Source of the DNA: Geodermatophilus chilensis
GTDB lineage: Bacteria > Actinomycetota > Actinomycetes > Mycobacteriales > Geodermatophilaceae
Direction of reading: 5' to 3'
Length of the DNA stretch: 35,389 nucleotides
Assembly: GCF_002802985.1 (NCBI RefSeq)
Contig: NZ_NVPT01000032.1
Coordinates: 1 to 35,389, forward strand
Shown here: positions 1-7,730 of the stretch, piece by piece
Numbering within the stretch: position 1 is the first letter of the stretch
Layout of the letters: each line of letters opens with the position of its first letter
The notes under the pieces: model-generated
Databases searched by the model: none
Told to the model about the DNA's origin: nothing
Seen by the model: only the letters and a program-made list of their open reading frames with translations
Made by a program: the position numbers and the translations under genes

Positions 1-387
1 CTGGCCCCGGAGGTCCTCCGTGGTGAACTTCCACCGGTAGATGTAGTCGGCCACGGCGTCACCGTCGTTGTCGATGTTGATGTAGTACTCCGCGTCCTCG
101 GCGAACGGGTAGAAGTTGGGCCCGCCGTTGGGCTCCTCGAAGGGGATCCAGTTGGCGATCAGCGTGACGTTGTCCGGGTTCTCCGGGCTGGAGAACGCGT
201 AGACGTCGGTGTTGTCCACCGCCGGGTCATTGGCGATCAGCGGAGCCTCCCGGTGGCTGGAGGCACTGGCCAGCGTGGGCAGCAGCCCCACGACCGTCGA
301 GCCGGCGAGCAGCCCTCCCGCCGCGATCATGGACGTGGCACGTACGCCACGTCGGCGGAGTAGTTGGTCTGTACTGAGCACGTGCAC
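1..387 (-). CDS. Secreted DUF4331-family protein, N-terminal part (runs off left edge)
   Basis: The first 129 codons are present; the rest lies left of the window. A basic arginine-rich N-terminus (LLRRRGVRA) is followed by a hydrophobic stretch and an Ala-x-Ala type cleavage region just before SSHREAPLIA. The mature part continues with DNTDVYAFSSP and an acidic NIDNDGDAVADY stretch. The SSHREAP...NTDVYAF pattern is what I associate with DUF4331 proteins, which are exported and of unknown biochemical role. An export signal is therefore seen, and function is not. The start is uncertain between GTG 387 and GTG 381; the latter has GAGG five bases upstream. No operon partner is visible on this side. 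The gene faces away from the metal-transport operon and is separated from it by about 0.8 kb of degraded DNA. Confidence 0.85.
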   Translation of the reverse strand, partial: MHVLSTDQLLRRRGVRATSMIAAGGLLAGSTVVGLLPTLASASSHREAPLIANDPAVDNTDVYAFSSPENPDNVTLIANWIPFEEPNGGPNFYPFAEDAEYYINIDNDGDAVADYIYRWKFTTEDLRGQ

Positions 388-1148
388 CTCATCGTTTCCC
401 TGCTCCACCCCCGTTGGGCGGAGACGCCGACACGACGTCGTAGTCAGTGGGCACCGGGGAGATGCCAGACCTCCGCAGCGGATCCCTGGCTCGGGAAACC
501 GTGACGTCGCTCTCCTACGACATTCGAAGTAGGGCACCTCGGCGGTTCACGTGCTTCGCGACTGCATCGAGAGCACCCGATCGGGTGCGCGGCGTTCGCG
601 AACGAGTGACACGCGCAGCAGGGTCGTGCCATTGACTGGCGGAGCTGCCTTATCTGCGTGCGGATACCGTCCGTGGCCTGCAGCATGATCAGAAGCTGCT
701 TGTCGGGGCTGTAGGTGTGAAACTTCGCGACGGCATCGGGATCGCCGCCACCGCGGATCACCGGTGAACGCCTCCACGCGCTCGCTACCTGGACGTGCAG
801 GGCGTGATCTTCGCCGCCCGCGCAGCGTCCGCCGCCTCCCGCTGCGAGGCGCTGAGCCGCGGCCATGCGCTGGCCTACCTCTGCCGGTGTGGCCGTTGGT
901 CGTGGCGCTGGCCGTGCTGCTGGTCGGGCGCTGGCTGATCATCTGGACTCCCCGGTATCGGAGCTGAAACCGGATCGGGAGACTGCGGAACAGGTCTCCT
1001 GCCCTCATTCCCTCGGCCCTCCGGCCAAGAGCTCCGCGCAGGGCCGGGAGGGGACGGTCCGCAGGAGCCGGCGCGGAAGGCTCCTACCCTGAGCTGCCGG
1101 ACGGCCGAGGGAACTGAGTGACGTCCGGTTATTCACCCCTCAGGGGGT
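388..1148. other. Gene-poor, degraded intergenic region
   Basis: No complete gene is convincing here. On the minus strand, a short stretch (about 635-760) resembles an antirestriction/ArdC-type domain and is listed separately. On the plus strand around 840-967 there is a piece with one hydrophobic segment (WPLVVALAVLLVGRWLII) that ends at a stop codon; it could be the tail of a lost membrane protein, but I cannot assign it. A 16-bp perfect palindrome (GCACCCGATCGGGTGC) lies at 573-588 with no obvious associated gene. The stretch looks like remnants left by rearrangement. Confidence 0.5.
635..760 (-). pseudogene. Possible ArdC-like ssDNA-binding domain fragment
   Basis: A minus-strand reading contains the run DAVAKFHTYSPDKQLLIMLQ followed by ATDGIR. 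The aromatic-x-YS-x-x-x-LLI-x-x-Q pattern resembles the N-terminal domain of ArdC-like antirestriction/ssDNA-binding proteins of plasmids and integrative elements, where 'FHxYSxxNxLLI' is usual. Only about 40 residues show this similarity and the flanks do not continue the domain, so this is at best a scrap. It fits the mobile-element debris elsewhere in the left half of the window. It could also be chance. Confidence 0.25.
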
Positions 1149-1193
1149 GCTTGTTGCTAACTCGTTGCAACAAGCGCCGATGGTTTGTAGCCT
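1149..1193 (+). promoter_or_regulatory. Promoter with overlapping 9-bp inverted repeat upstream of the metal ABC operon
   Basis: GCTTGTTGC (1149-1157) and GCAACAAGC (1167-1175) form a perfect 9-bp inverted repeat with a 9-bp spacer. A -35-like TTGCAA (1165-1170) and a -10-like TAGCCT (1188-1193) are 17 bp apart, so the right arm overlaps the -35. The -10 ends 6 bases before the GTG at 1200, which suggests a leaderless transcript. A metal-sensing repressor is the natural candidate binder; the site does not resemble the usual Zur box. Confidence 0.55.
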
Positions 1194-1199
1194 CGAGCG

Positions 1200-2222
1200 G
1201 TGTCTCGCACCTTCTACGGGCCCCGCTCCCTGGCCGTTGTCATGCCACTCGCCAGTGGCCTACTCCTGACGGGGTGTGGAGCGGGCGGCGATTCAGGGTC
1301 ATCCCAAGGGGATGGTCGATTGCAGGTGGTCACCACGGTCGCGCCGATCACGTCGATCGTTGCCAGCGTCGCCGGTGACCGTGCAAAGATCACCGGGCTA
1401 GTGCCGGAGGGGACCAATTCGCACACCTTCGACCCGCCACCGAGTGCGGCAGCGGTGCTCTCCGAGGCCGACCTCGTCTTCATCAACGGACTCAAGCTGG
1501 AAGAGCCGACGAAAGACCTGGCTGTGGCCAACATGGCCGAGGGCGCGACGCTGGTCGAGATCGGGACGCAGGTGCTTCCGGAGAGCGAGTACATCTATGA
1601 CTTCTCCTTCCCGCGGGAGGACGGCAAACCCAATCCGCACCTCTGGACCGACCCCACGTGGGCGATCCAATACGCCGCTGTGGCACGGGATGTCCTCAGC
1701 AAAGCCGATCCGGACGGCGAGAATTTTTACCAGAGCAACTACGAGGCTTTCGAGGCCCAGGCCACCGAGCTCTCCGACGCACTGCGGGCTGACCAGGACT
1801 CGATACCGGCCGGCAATAAGGAGCTGCTGACATACCACGACGCCTACGCCTACTTCGCCGAGACCTATGGGTGGGAGGTCATCGGGGCTATTCAGCCTGA
1901 GAACTTCCAGGATCCCACCCCCCGCGAGGTCGCGGCGCTGATCGACCAGGTGCGGGCCGAGAACGTTCCGGTCATCTTCGGCTCGGAGGTGTTCCCTTCC
2001 GCAGTCCTGGAGGAGGTCGGCCGCGCGACCGGCGCCCGATACGAGGACACCTTGCGCGACGACGACCTGCCCGGAGAGCCCGGCGACGCCGAGCACTCGT
2101 GGATGGGCCTGATGCGCTACGACTACGTCACTATGATCAACGGCCTCGGTGGTAAGGCGACCCGGCTCGCCGCCCTGGATACCACGCCCTTGGTCCGCAA
2201 CGACGCCACCTATCCGCAGTGA
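1200..2222 (+). CDS. Metal ABC transporter substrate-binding lipoprotein (ZnuA/MntA/AztC type)
   Basis: This 340-residue cluster A-I (SBP_bac_9-type) solute-binding protein captures Zn2+ or Mn2+ outside the membrane and delivers it to the permease encoded two genes downstream. A signal peptide ends in the lipobox LLTGC (Cys26 is the lipidated residue). The three expected metal-binding histidines are visible: His75 in NSHTFDPP, His147 in NPHLW and His213 in TYHDAY. Glu263 (GSEVFPS) or an Asp around 287-289 is the likely fourth ligand. There is no long His-rich loop. The GTG start is supported by the signal peptide directly behind it and by a -10 element 6 bp upstream. The stop overlaps the ATPase start by 4 bp. 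Zinc versus manganese cannot be decided from the sequence. Confidence 0.9.
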   Translation: MSRTFYGPRSLAVVMPLASGLLLTGCGAGGDSGSSQGDGRLQVVTTVAPITSIVASVAGDRAKITGLVPEGTNSHTFDPPPSAAAVLSEADLVFINGLKLEEPTKDLAVANMAEGATLVEIGTQVLPESEYIYDFSFPREDGKPNPHLWTDPTWAIQYAAVARDVLSKADPDGENFYQSNYEAFEAQATELSDALRADQDSIPAGNKELLTYHDAYAYFAETYGWEVIGAIQPENFQDPTPREVAALIDQVRAENVPVIFGSEVFPSAVLEEVGRATGARYEDTLRDDDLPGEPGDAEHSWMGLMRYDYVTMINGLGGKATRLAALDTTPLVRNDATYPQ

Positions 2223-3001
2223 ACCTCGAACGGATCACCATGGATTACCTGGTCCGAATCGAGGGCGCAACGTTCGGCTACGACGCCAGCCCGGTCCTCG
2301 AAGACGTCACCCTCGCCGTCGGCCCACGCGCTTTCATCGGTGTGGTCGGGCCCTCAGGTTCAGGCAAAACCTCGCTGCTGCGGCTCCTGATTGGCACGGC
2401 CGTACCGCAGCGAGGCACCGTCACCCGCCGTCCGGACGTTGCGGTGGCTTACGTGCCGCAGTTGGAGACGGTCAACTGGAACTTTCCCGTCACCGTTGCC
2501 GAATGCGTATTGATGGCCCGCACCGGGCGGACCCTGCCCTGGCCAACCCGCCACGAGCGCGCCGAGGTGAGCCGGGTCCTGGACCGCCTGGGCATCGGCG
2601 CACTGGCCGAACGCCACATCCGCGAGTTGTCCGGCGGGCAGCAGCAACGGATGTTCATCGCCCGGGCCCTGCTGCGCCGCCCCCAGTTGCTGCTCATGGA
2701 CGAACCGACCACCGGAGTGGACATCACCAGTCGGCACGACATGCTCCACCTGCTCGGCGAGCTCAACGCCGAAGGCGTCGCCATCCTCCTGACTACGCAT
2801 GACCTCAACGGCGTGGCGGCCCACCTACCTCAGCTTGTCGCGCTGAATCGCACCGTTCTTGCCGTCGGCAGCGCCCGCGATGTCATCAATGGCCCCGTGC
2901 TCGAGCGGACCTTCGGCGCCCCGATGGAGGTACTGGAGCACCTCGGCATGCCCGTGGTGCTCGACCGGTACGACACCGCCGACCACCGGGCCAGCGCGTG
3001 A
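2219..3001 (+). CDS. Metal ABC transporter ATP-binding protein (ZnuC/AztA type)
   Basis: This 260-residue cytoplasmic ATPase powers metal uptake with the neighbouring lipoprotein and permease. Walker A is GPSGSGKT (44-51). The Q-loop follows YVPQLETVNWNFPVTV, a sequence typical of the Zn/Mn branch. The signature is LSGGQ (137-141), Walker B is LLLMDEP (157-163), and the switch histidine lies in TTHD. The GTG start lies in the GTGA overlap with the preceding stop, which implies translational coupling. An ATG at 2240 is an alternative that would remove seven residues. The last codon overlaps the permease start. The whole unit reads as one three-gene operon in the order binding protein, ATPase, permease. 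Confidence 0.92.
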   Translation: MNLERITMDYLVRIEGATFGYDASPVLEDVTLAVGPRAFIGVVGPSGSGKTSLLRLLIGTAVPQRGTVTRRPDVAVAYVPQLETVNWNFPVTVAECVLMARTGRTLPWPTRHERAEVSRVLDRLGIGALAERHIRELSGGQQQRMFIARALLRRPQLLLMDEPTTGVDITSRHDMLHLLGELNAEGVAILLTTHDLNGVAAHLPQLVALNRTVLAVGSARDVINGPVLERTFGAPMEVLEHLGMPVVLDRYDTADHRASA

Positions 3002-3876
3002 TGGAAGCGCTCTTGTCCCCCTTCGCCTATGCGTTCTTCATCAAGGGCCTTGGCGTCGCCACCCTCGCGGGTGGCCTGTGCGGCCTCATCGGCGTCTACA
3101 TCACCTTGCGCGGCATGAGCTACATCGGTCATGGCCTGTCCCACGCAATCTTCGGAGGCTTCGCGGCCAGCTCCATCATCAATATCAACTACTACCTCGG
3201 CGCCGGGGTGTGGGGCCTGGCCTCGGCGCTGGCCATCAACAAGGTCACCCGCAGCTGGCGTATCGGCGCCGACGCGGCGATCGGGGTCATCACCACCTCA
3301 TCGTTCGCCTTGGGGGTGGCGCTGCTCTCCCACTATGGCGACAAGGGGCCCGCCTTCGACGCCGCGCTGTTCGGCAGCCTCATCGGCGTCTCGGCCGCAG
3401 ACGTGTGGGCACTCGCCAGCATCACCACGTTCACAGTCGCTGTGATCTTTCTCAACTACCGTGCCCTGCTGTTCGCGACCTTCGACCCTGAGGTCGCCGA
3501 CGTCAGCGGCGTGCGCGTCGCCCGGACCGATGCCCTGCTCATGCTTGTGCTCTCCCTGGCGATCCTCGCCACCCTCACGGTCATCGGAGTCACCCTGGTG
3601 GCGGCCACGTTGGTGATCCCCGCCGTCGTGGCCAGGATGCTCACCCACCGCTTCTCCCGCATGCTCTGGCTTTCCACAGTCATCGGCGCGGGATGCGGCT
3701 TCGTCGGGATGAACCTCAGCTACCACCTCGACGTGCCTTCCGGGACGATGATCGTCCTCACCGGCGCCCTGACCTTCACCGTCGTGCTGTCGCTCACCGG
3801 CGGGCGGGGACTGGCCCGCACGGTTCGAGTTGACAGCCACACCAATGCCGCGCCCGTAGTCGTTTCAACCAGCTAA
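3001..3876 (+). CDS. Metal ABC transporter permease (ZnuB/AztB type, ABC-3 family)
   Basis: This 291-residue integral membrane permease has about eight hydrophobic segments. It carries the family sequence YITLRGMSYIGHGLSHAIFG near residue 40 and a late VGVTLVAATLVIPAVVARML-like helix, characteristic of ABC-3 permeases for Zn2+/Mn2+. The start is ATG 3001, overlapping the ATPase stop by one base; GTG 2998 just before it is also possible and adds one residue. It should form a homodimer that pairs with the ATPase encoded upstream. The C-terminus is short, hydrophilic and unremarkable. No fourth gene such as an AztD chaperone follows; IS debris begins about 15 bp downstream. Confidence 0.92.
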   Translation: MEALLSPFAYAFFIKGLGVATLAGGLCGLIGVYITLRGMSYIGHGLSHAIFGGFAASSIININYYLGAGVWGLASALAINKVTRSWRIGADAAIGVITTSSFALGVALLSHYGDKGPAFDAALFGSLIGVSAADVWALASITTFTVAVIFLNYRALLFATFDPEVADVSGVRVARTDALLMLVLSLAILATLTVIGVTLVAATLVIPAVVARMLTHRFSRMLWLSTVIGAGCGFVGMNLSYHLDVPSGTMIVLTGALTFTVVLSLTGGRGLARTVRVDSHTNAAPVVVSTS

Positions 3877-3891
3877 CCCGGCTCCGAGCAG

Positions 3892-4106
3892 GTGCCGGCC
3901 TACGCCCGCTCGACCGCACGGTTGTGTCAGGCGCTGGTCGCAGCGGTGGTGGTCTCCGGTCGGGCGGCCAGCGAGGTCGTCCGCGCCCATCGGGTGTTCT
4001 GGTGGCTGGTCGCCTCCATGCTCACCGCTGCGGCCGACCTGCTCACCGACCCCGACGACGTGCTGGTGCGCCGGCTGGGGGTCGATGAGCACCGGTACCG
4101 GTCGGT
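3892..4106 (+). pseudogene. ISL3-family transposase remnant
   Basis: The plus-strand reading from GTG 3892 gives about 70 residues starting VPAYARSTARLCQALV and ending VRRLGVDEHRYRSV. This matches the middle of ISL3-family transposases: the arginine-rich linker, a helix-turn-helix region (GRAASEVVRAHRVFWWLV) and the start of the catalytic core, including the first acidic residue in LGVDEH. The N-terminal zinc-finger region and nearly all of the catalytic domain are missing. At about 4106 the frame runs directly into an unrelated TPR-type sequence, marking a deletion junction. Confidence 0.6.
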
Positions 4107-4345
4107 GCCCCTACGGCTGGCGCTGCACCGCGCTGGCCGCAGCGACGAGGCGCTGCCGCACGCGCGGGCTGCGGTGCGACTCAACAGCCCCTACGCCCCC
4201 TTTACTACCACCTCGGCGTGGTGGAGGCAGCCGTGGGAACACCACAGAAGCCAGGGCCGCACTGCGACGTGCGCTGGCGCTCAACCCGGAGTTCTCCCGG
4301 CGCCACGCTGCTGAAGCACGGCGGCTGCTGCTGTCGCTGGAGTAG
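4107..4345 (+). pseudogene. TPR-repeat protein, C-terminal remnant with two frameshifts
   Basis: Three successive reading frames together give a continuous TPR-like tail. The first contains LALHRAGRSDEALPHARAAV, the second YYHLGVVEAAVG, and the third TEARAALRRALALNPEFS, ending ARRLLLSLE at the stop 4343-4345. Frame changes fall near 4200 and near 4245. The repeat periodicity (small-large-small residues, closing with ALALNPEF) is clear. The 5' part has been lost at the junction with the ISL3 remnant. Similar TPR proteins can sit beside DUF4331 genes in actinobacteria, and one is at the left edge of this window, but that association is recalled rather than tested. Confidence 0.55.
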
Positions 4346-4489
4346 GCACGCCCGCGCCGTCCAGCCTTGCCCGGCGCAACCATTTCGGAGGTACGGGCTG
4401 TGACCGGCCAGCTCTCGTCACCGCCCGTGCACTCGCCCTGGGTGACCTCAGCCTGCGATTGACACAGCGGTGGGTTCACCGGCCCACCG

Positions 4490-5065
4490 TCAGGCGCTGA
4501 CTTCGACCAGGTCGAGGACGAAGGTGAGGGTGGCTCCGCCCGGGATGGGTCCCTGTCCTTGCGGGCCGTACGCCAGGTCGCTCGGGATGGTGACCAGCCG
4601 TCGGCCGCCGACGTTCATGCCGGTTATGGCCTGCTCGAAGCCCGGGATGACCTGCCCGGCGCCGAGCATGACCGGCAGGCTCTCGTCCGGGCCGCGGCTC
4701 CAGGAGGAGTCAAACTCCTCACCGGACTCGTAGAAGGCGCCAACGTACTTCACTGCAACGGTCGTGCCTGCCATCGCCTCAGGACCCGTCCCGACCACGA
4801 TGTCGCTGATGAGCAGGCCGCAGGGCGGTGGGGCGTCGGAGGCTGGCACTTCGGGCGCGACGCTCAGGTCGGTGGAGATCTGGCCGGGCGGCTCGGCTGT
4901 CGACGCCCGGGTCTCACACGCCTCTCCAGCCGGCTCTTCCACAGCCGACTCCTCAGCGGTCGCTACGGGCGGCTGGGACACCGCGTCGTCGCTGCCGCTA
5001 CAGGCGGCGAGGGAGAGGGACACGGTCAGGGCGAGCGACACACGGGTGATGATGCGGCCGATCAT
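4490..5065 (-). CDS. FKBP-type peptidyl-prolyl cis-trans isomerase lipoprotein
   Basis: This 191-residue exported prolyl isomerase is predicted to help fold proteins outside the membrane. The start ATG 5065 is preceded by GGAGAA, and a signal peptide ends in SLAAC, with lipobox Cys22. A low-complexity Ala/Glu/Pro/Ser linker follows to about residue 85. The FKBP domain fills the C-terminal half: VGTGPEA, VKYVGAFYESGEEFDSS, LGAGQVIPGFEQAI, LVTIPSDLAYGPQGQG and a final FVLDLVEV. The catalytic-pocket residues of the family (Tyr, Phe, Asp, Val-Ile, Trp/Phe positions) look retained. It is a lone gene between debris on both sides, so no pathway follows from context. Longer upstream reading frames exist, but the signal peptide and ribosome binding site favour 5065. 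Confidence 0.9.
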   Translation of the reverse strand: MIGRIITRVSLALTVSLSLAACSGSDDAVSQPPVATAEESAVEEPAGEACETRASTAEPPGQISTDLSVAPEVPASDAPPPCGLLISDIVVGTGPEAMAGTTVAVKYVGAFYESGEEFDSSWSRGPDESLPVMLGAGQVIPGFEQAITGMNVGGRRLVTIPSDLAYGPQGQGPIPGGATLTFVLDLVEVSA

Positions 5066-5442
5066 GAGGGGTTCTCCTGGCCGAGCAGTGCTCGAGAGTG
5101 GGGATGATCCTGGCGAGACGTCGGAGACACTGATCGCGGGCCGGTGGAGGGCAACCAGCGGCCAGCGTCCCTTCCCACAACCCGAAGACACCTCGATCCA
5201 ACAGGACTACTAGCCCGGGGGCTTTCGGCGCATGGTGGCGCTCGGTGTGTTGATCAACTGCAAAGCGCTCCTGGTCGGCAACGATGAGTCTTGTCGAGGG
5301 ACCAGTCCGAACTGATCCAGGAACACCTTCCAGGTGGAGCAGCGTAGCCGGACTATCGGCGCGTCCAGGCCGACACGAGCGCGTCGGAGGCGGTGGGTGC
5401 TGGTCCCGGTCACCGATCCTCGACAGAGGCGTAGGGCCTTTG
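5066..5442. other. Intergenic stretch with no recognised gene
   Basis: I see no supported gene in these roughly 380 bases. The minus strand is open from 5413 to 5210 (67 codons, including LVPRQDSSLPTRSALQLINT), but I do not recognise it. It has no clear ribosome binding site and no hydrophobic or domain pattern. The promoter of the FKBP gene should lie near the left end of the stretch. Confidence 0.4.
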
Positions 5443-6117
5443 TCAGCGGGGCTGGGTGAGGCGCTTGCCGCGTTCGGCGCCGACGCGCAAGAGGGCCTGC
5501 AGAGCGGTGTGGGTGGCTGGGGGTCGGCGGCCGGGCAGGACGGCGGCCTGGACCCGGCGTACCCCGGGCTCGTCAGTGAGGGGCCGGACTACCACGCCGT
5601 TGCGGTTGACGACGACGGTCAGGTCGTGCGCGAGGGTGATGCCTTTTCCGGCGGCGACGAGAGCCTGGACCTCGACGGGTTCGTCGCCGCGGCCGGCGAG
5701 TAGGAGTGCAGGGCGGAGGCCGGCGCGGGCCAGGACGGCGTCGAGCCGGTGCGCGGCTGAGCCATCGTGCGGTCGGATCCAGACTTCGTTGGCCAGCTCG
5801 TGCACGCTGACCGTGAGACGGTCGGCGAGGTGGTGCCCCACGGGCAGGACAACCCGTACCGGGTCCTCGAAGAGCGGGTGCAGCTGGACGCCGTCCACCC
5901 GCGGAGCGGGGTCGAAGTCGTCCTCCAGAACGATGGCGAGGTCCAGGGCGCCACGGAGCAGCCGATCCAGGGCGGTGGCGCGGTCGACGAGCTCGTCGAC
6001 GATGACCAGTCCGGGATGGACCTCGGTGAGTTCCGGGTGTCCATCGAACCCGGTACTTGACACTGCGCCTTGAACTGACCGCCGACCGAACGTTCCGGGT
6101 GCGACCCCGGGACGTTT
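5443..6117 (-). pseudogene. LysR-type regulator remnant: effector-binding domain without the HTH
   Basis: The minus strand encodes a LysR_substrate-type domain. It begins near HPELTEVHPGLVIVDEL and contains LLRGALDLAIVLE, LFEDPVRVVLPVGHHLA, EVWIRPHDGSAA, VQALVAAGKGITLAHDL and VVVRPLTDEP. These are the usual landmarks of subdomains I and II of LysR family proteins. The winged helix-turn-helix that should occupy the first ~85 residues is absent. The frame is open only to a stop at 6118-6120 and its extra codons do not form an HTH. The best in-frame start would be GTG 6063. Without a DNA-binding domain the protein is unlikely to act as a regulator, so I call it a truncated gene. Confidence 0.7.
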
Positions 6118-6168
6118 TCATGGCCACGGACAGCGTGCCTCGTTGCGGTGTGCGCTCTCCAGGCCGGG

Positions 6169-7014
6169 TCACCAATCGGTTGTGTGAATCGGGTTGCGTG
6201 CAACGGCGACGTTGCCGCGCTTACTACGCAAGATGCAGTTTGTGGAAACTGTCGGCACGACGGCAGGAGCTACGTTGAAATCTGGCGAGTTCCGCGCCGC
6301 GGACGGTGCCACCGTCACCGCAGTTGCCAGGTGGGCCCCTGGGTTGGTGTCTTGGGCCCGCCATCGCCCGGTGAAGCCGTTCACGGTCATTCCGGCCGGG
6401 ATCGGTCCGGTAACCCTCAGGCTTCCGGTGAAGGTACCGAGGTCTGGATCGGGGGTGATCAGACACTCGCCGAAGCCAAGCCAGCGCCCGGTCAGCGGAA
6501 ACCAGGCCTTGAAGACGCTCTCCTTGGCGCTGAACAGTAAACGGTCCCAGGCGACGCCCGGGTGGGAGGCGGCGAGCCGCGCGAGGGTGCGTTGCTCCTC
6601 AGGCAGGGTCACGACCTGCCGGATCCCGCTGGGCAGGGCAGCGTTGGGCTCCGCATCCACGCCGACCGAGGCGACCACCGCACTGCGGGCCACCGCCGCC
6701 GCACGGTAGCCGTCGCAATGCGTCATGCTGCCGACGATGCCGTCGGGCCAGAGCGGAGCACGGCTCGCCCACGGCGGACCACCCCGGGCGGGCAGGATCG
6801 GCTCCGGCGCAACGCCGAGCTGGGCGAGCGCGGCGCGAGCGCACCACCGGACGGTGGCGAACTCGCGTCGGCGGCTCTCCACAGCATTGGCCACGACGTC
6901 GGCCTCCAGCGGAAACAGCTCGACGGAAGGCGGGTCGCCAAACGTCTCAACGACGGCGACTTCGGCAGGCAGGAGTCCCTCGAGTAGGCCGCCTCCGAGG
7001 GCGACGGCGGTCAC
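6169..7014 (-). CDS. 4'-phosphopantetheinyl transferase (Sfp/EntD type)
   Basis: This 281-residue enzyme transfers phosphopantetheine from CoA to the serine of carrier-protein domains. Visible motifs are WASRAPLWPDGIVGSMTHCD (the substrate-binding PxWPxGxxGSxTHC region), VGVDAEP with a metal-binding Asp, and FSAKESVFKAW, the KExxxKA motif. This is the EntD-like arrangement used for siderophore and pigment synthetases. The obvious client in this window is the synthetase at 8.3-12.1 kb, whose T domain must be activated. GTG 7014 is preceded by AGGGAG. The C-terminal ~50 residues after ATAVTVAP have no family counterpart that I recognise and may be read-through into unrelated DNA. It lies downstream of the DoxX gene with the same orientation and a gap of about 100 bp, probably in one iron-regulated transcript. 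Confidence 0.9.
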   Translation of the reverse strand: MTAVALGGGLLEGLLPAEVAVVETFGDPPSVELFPLEADVVANAVESRRREFATVRWCARAALAQLGVAPEPILPARGGPPWASRAPLWPDGIVGSMTHCDGYRAAAVARSAVVASVGVDAEPNAALPSGIRQVVTLPEEQRTLARLAASHPGVAWDRLLFSAKESVFKAWFPLTGRWLGFGECLITPDPDLGTFTGSLRVTGPIPAGMTVNGFTGRWRAQDTNPGAHLATAVTVAPSAARNSPDFNVAPAVVPTVSTNCILRSKRGNVAVARNPIHTTDW

Positions 7015-7113
7015 GTCCGTCTCCCTGAGGCCAGCCGACGGGACAACCCCACGCTGATCAGCATGGGCAACGAGGCCACGGCAGGACCCGACTACCTGAT
7101 GCGGCGGTGGTGC

Positions 7114-7572
7114 TTACGCGGCGGTGGCGACCTCGACGGCCGGCTGGCCGCTGCTGCGGCGGTTGCCGATCACCTGGTCGAGCGCGAGCGCGCCGGACCC
7201 GGTGAAGACCAGGAGCAGGAAGGCCCAGGAGAACAGCGCGGCGGGCTCGCCGTCGTTCTGAAGTGGAAGCATTGCGACCGGCTGGTGGACGACGAAGTAC
7301 GCATAAGCCATCGAGCCGGAGGCGATGAGCGCGACGACCCGGGTGAACAGGCCGGCAGCCACGAGGAGACCGCACGCGAGCTGTATCACGGCCGCGTACC
7401 AGTAGGGCCAGACTCCGGCGGGGACGGTGCCGCCGTTCGTGCCGAAGGCCCCGCCGAAGATCCCGAAGAGCGAGGCGGCGCCGTGGGAGGCGAAGAGCAG
7501 GCCGATGACGGCCCGGAAGAGACCCAGTGCGTACGGCTGGACATGGTCGAGGGCCTTGTTGAGCGAGGTCAT
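7114..7572 (-). CDS. DoxX-family membrane protein
   Basis: This 152-residue protein has four hydrophobic helices: LFRAVIGLLFASHGAASLFG, YWYAAVIQLACGLLVAAGLF, VVALIASGSMAYAYFVVHQP and ALFSWAFLLLVFTGSGALAL. The GLLFASHGAxSLFG and VVHQP patterns are typical of DoxX proteins. The family includes members linked to redox homeostasis, but a specific reaction is not established for most. ATG 7572 has a good GGAAGGAA ribosome binding site; a longer frame upstream to 7605 is unlikely. An IdeR/DtxR-like iron box lies 37 bp upstream of the start, so low iron probably induces this gene and the phosphopantetheinyl transferase after it. Confidence 0.88.
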   Translation of the reverse strand: MTSLNKALDHVQPYALGLFRAVIGLLFASHGAASLFGIFGGAFGTNGGTVPAGVWPYWYAAVIQLACGLLVAAGLFTRVVALIASGSMAYAYFVVHQPVAMLPLQNDGEPAALFSWAFLLLVFTGSGALALDQVIGNRRSSGQPAVEVATAA

Positions 7573-7608
7573 GAGTGATTCCTTCCGAGGCGTGGATCGA
7601 TACATAGA

Positions 7609-7624
7609 TTAGGTAAGCCTCACC
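7609..7624. promoter_or_regulatory. IdeR/DtxR-type iron box
   Basis: TTAGGTAAGCCTCACC matches the left and central part of the actinobacterial iron box TWAGGTWAGSCTWACCTWA well and the right end imperfectly (one W position and the last three bases differ). It lies just upstream of the minus-strand DoxX gene, where an iron-dependent repressor would block transcription. The match is by eye; a position-weight-matrix score would be decisive. Confidence 0.6.
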
Positions 7625-7730
7625 GCTCGAACCGCCTGCTCCCGAAACTCGAGAGGATACTCGTTCCGCCGTGCTGTCATTGTTCCCTTCCACTTCTCCC
7701 CAATCCTACATTGGGGGCAGTGGTCCGAGA

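Noticed and set aside
573-588. GCACCCGATCGGGTGC palindrome as an operator
   Set aside because: Perfect, but not near a credible promoter or intact gene; such GC palindromes occur by chance in DNA of this composition.
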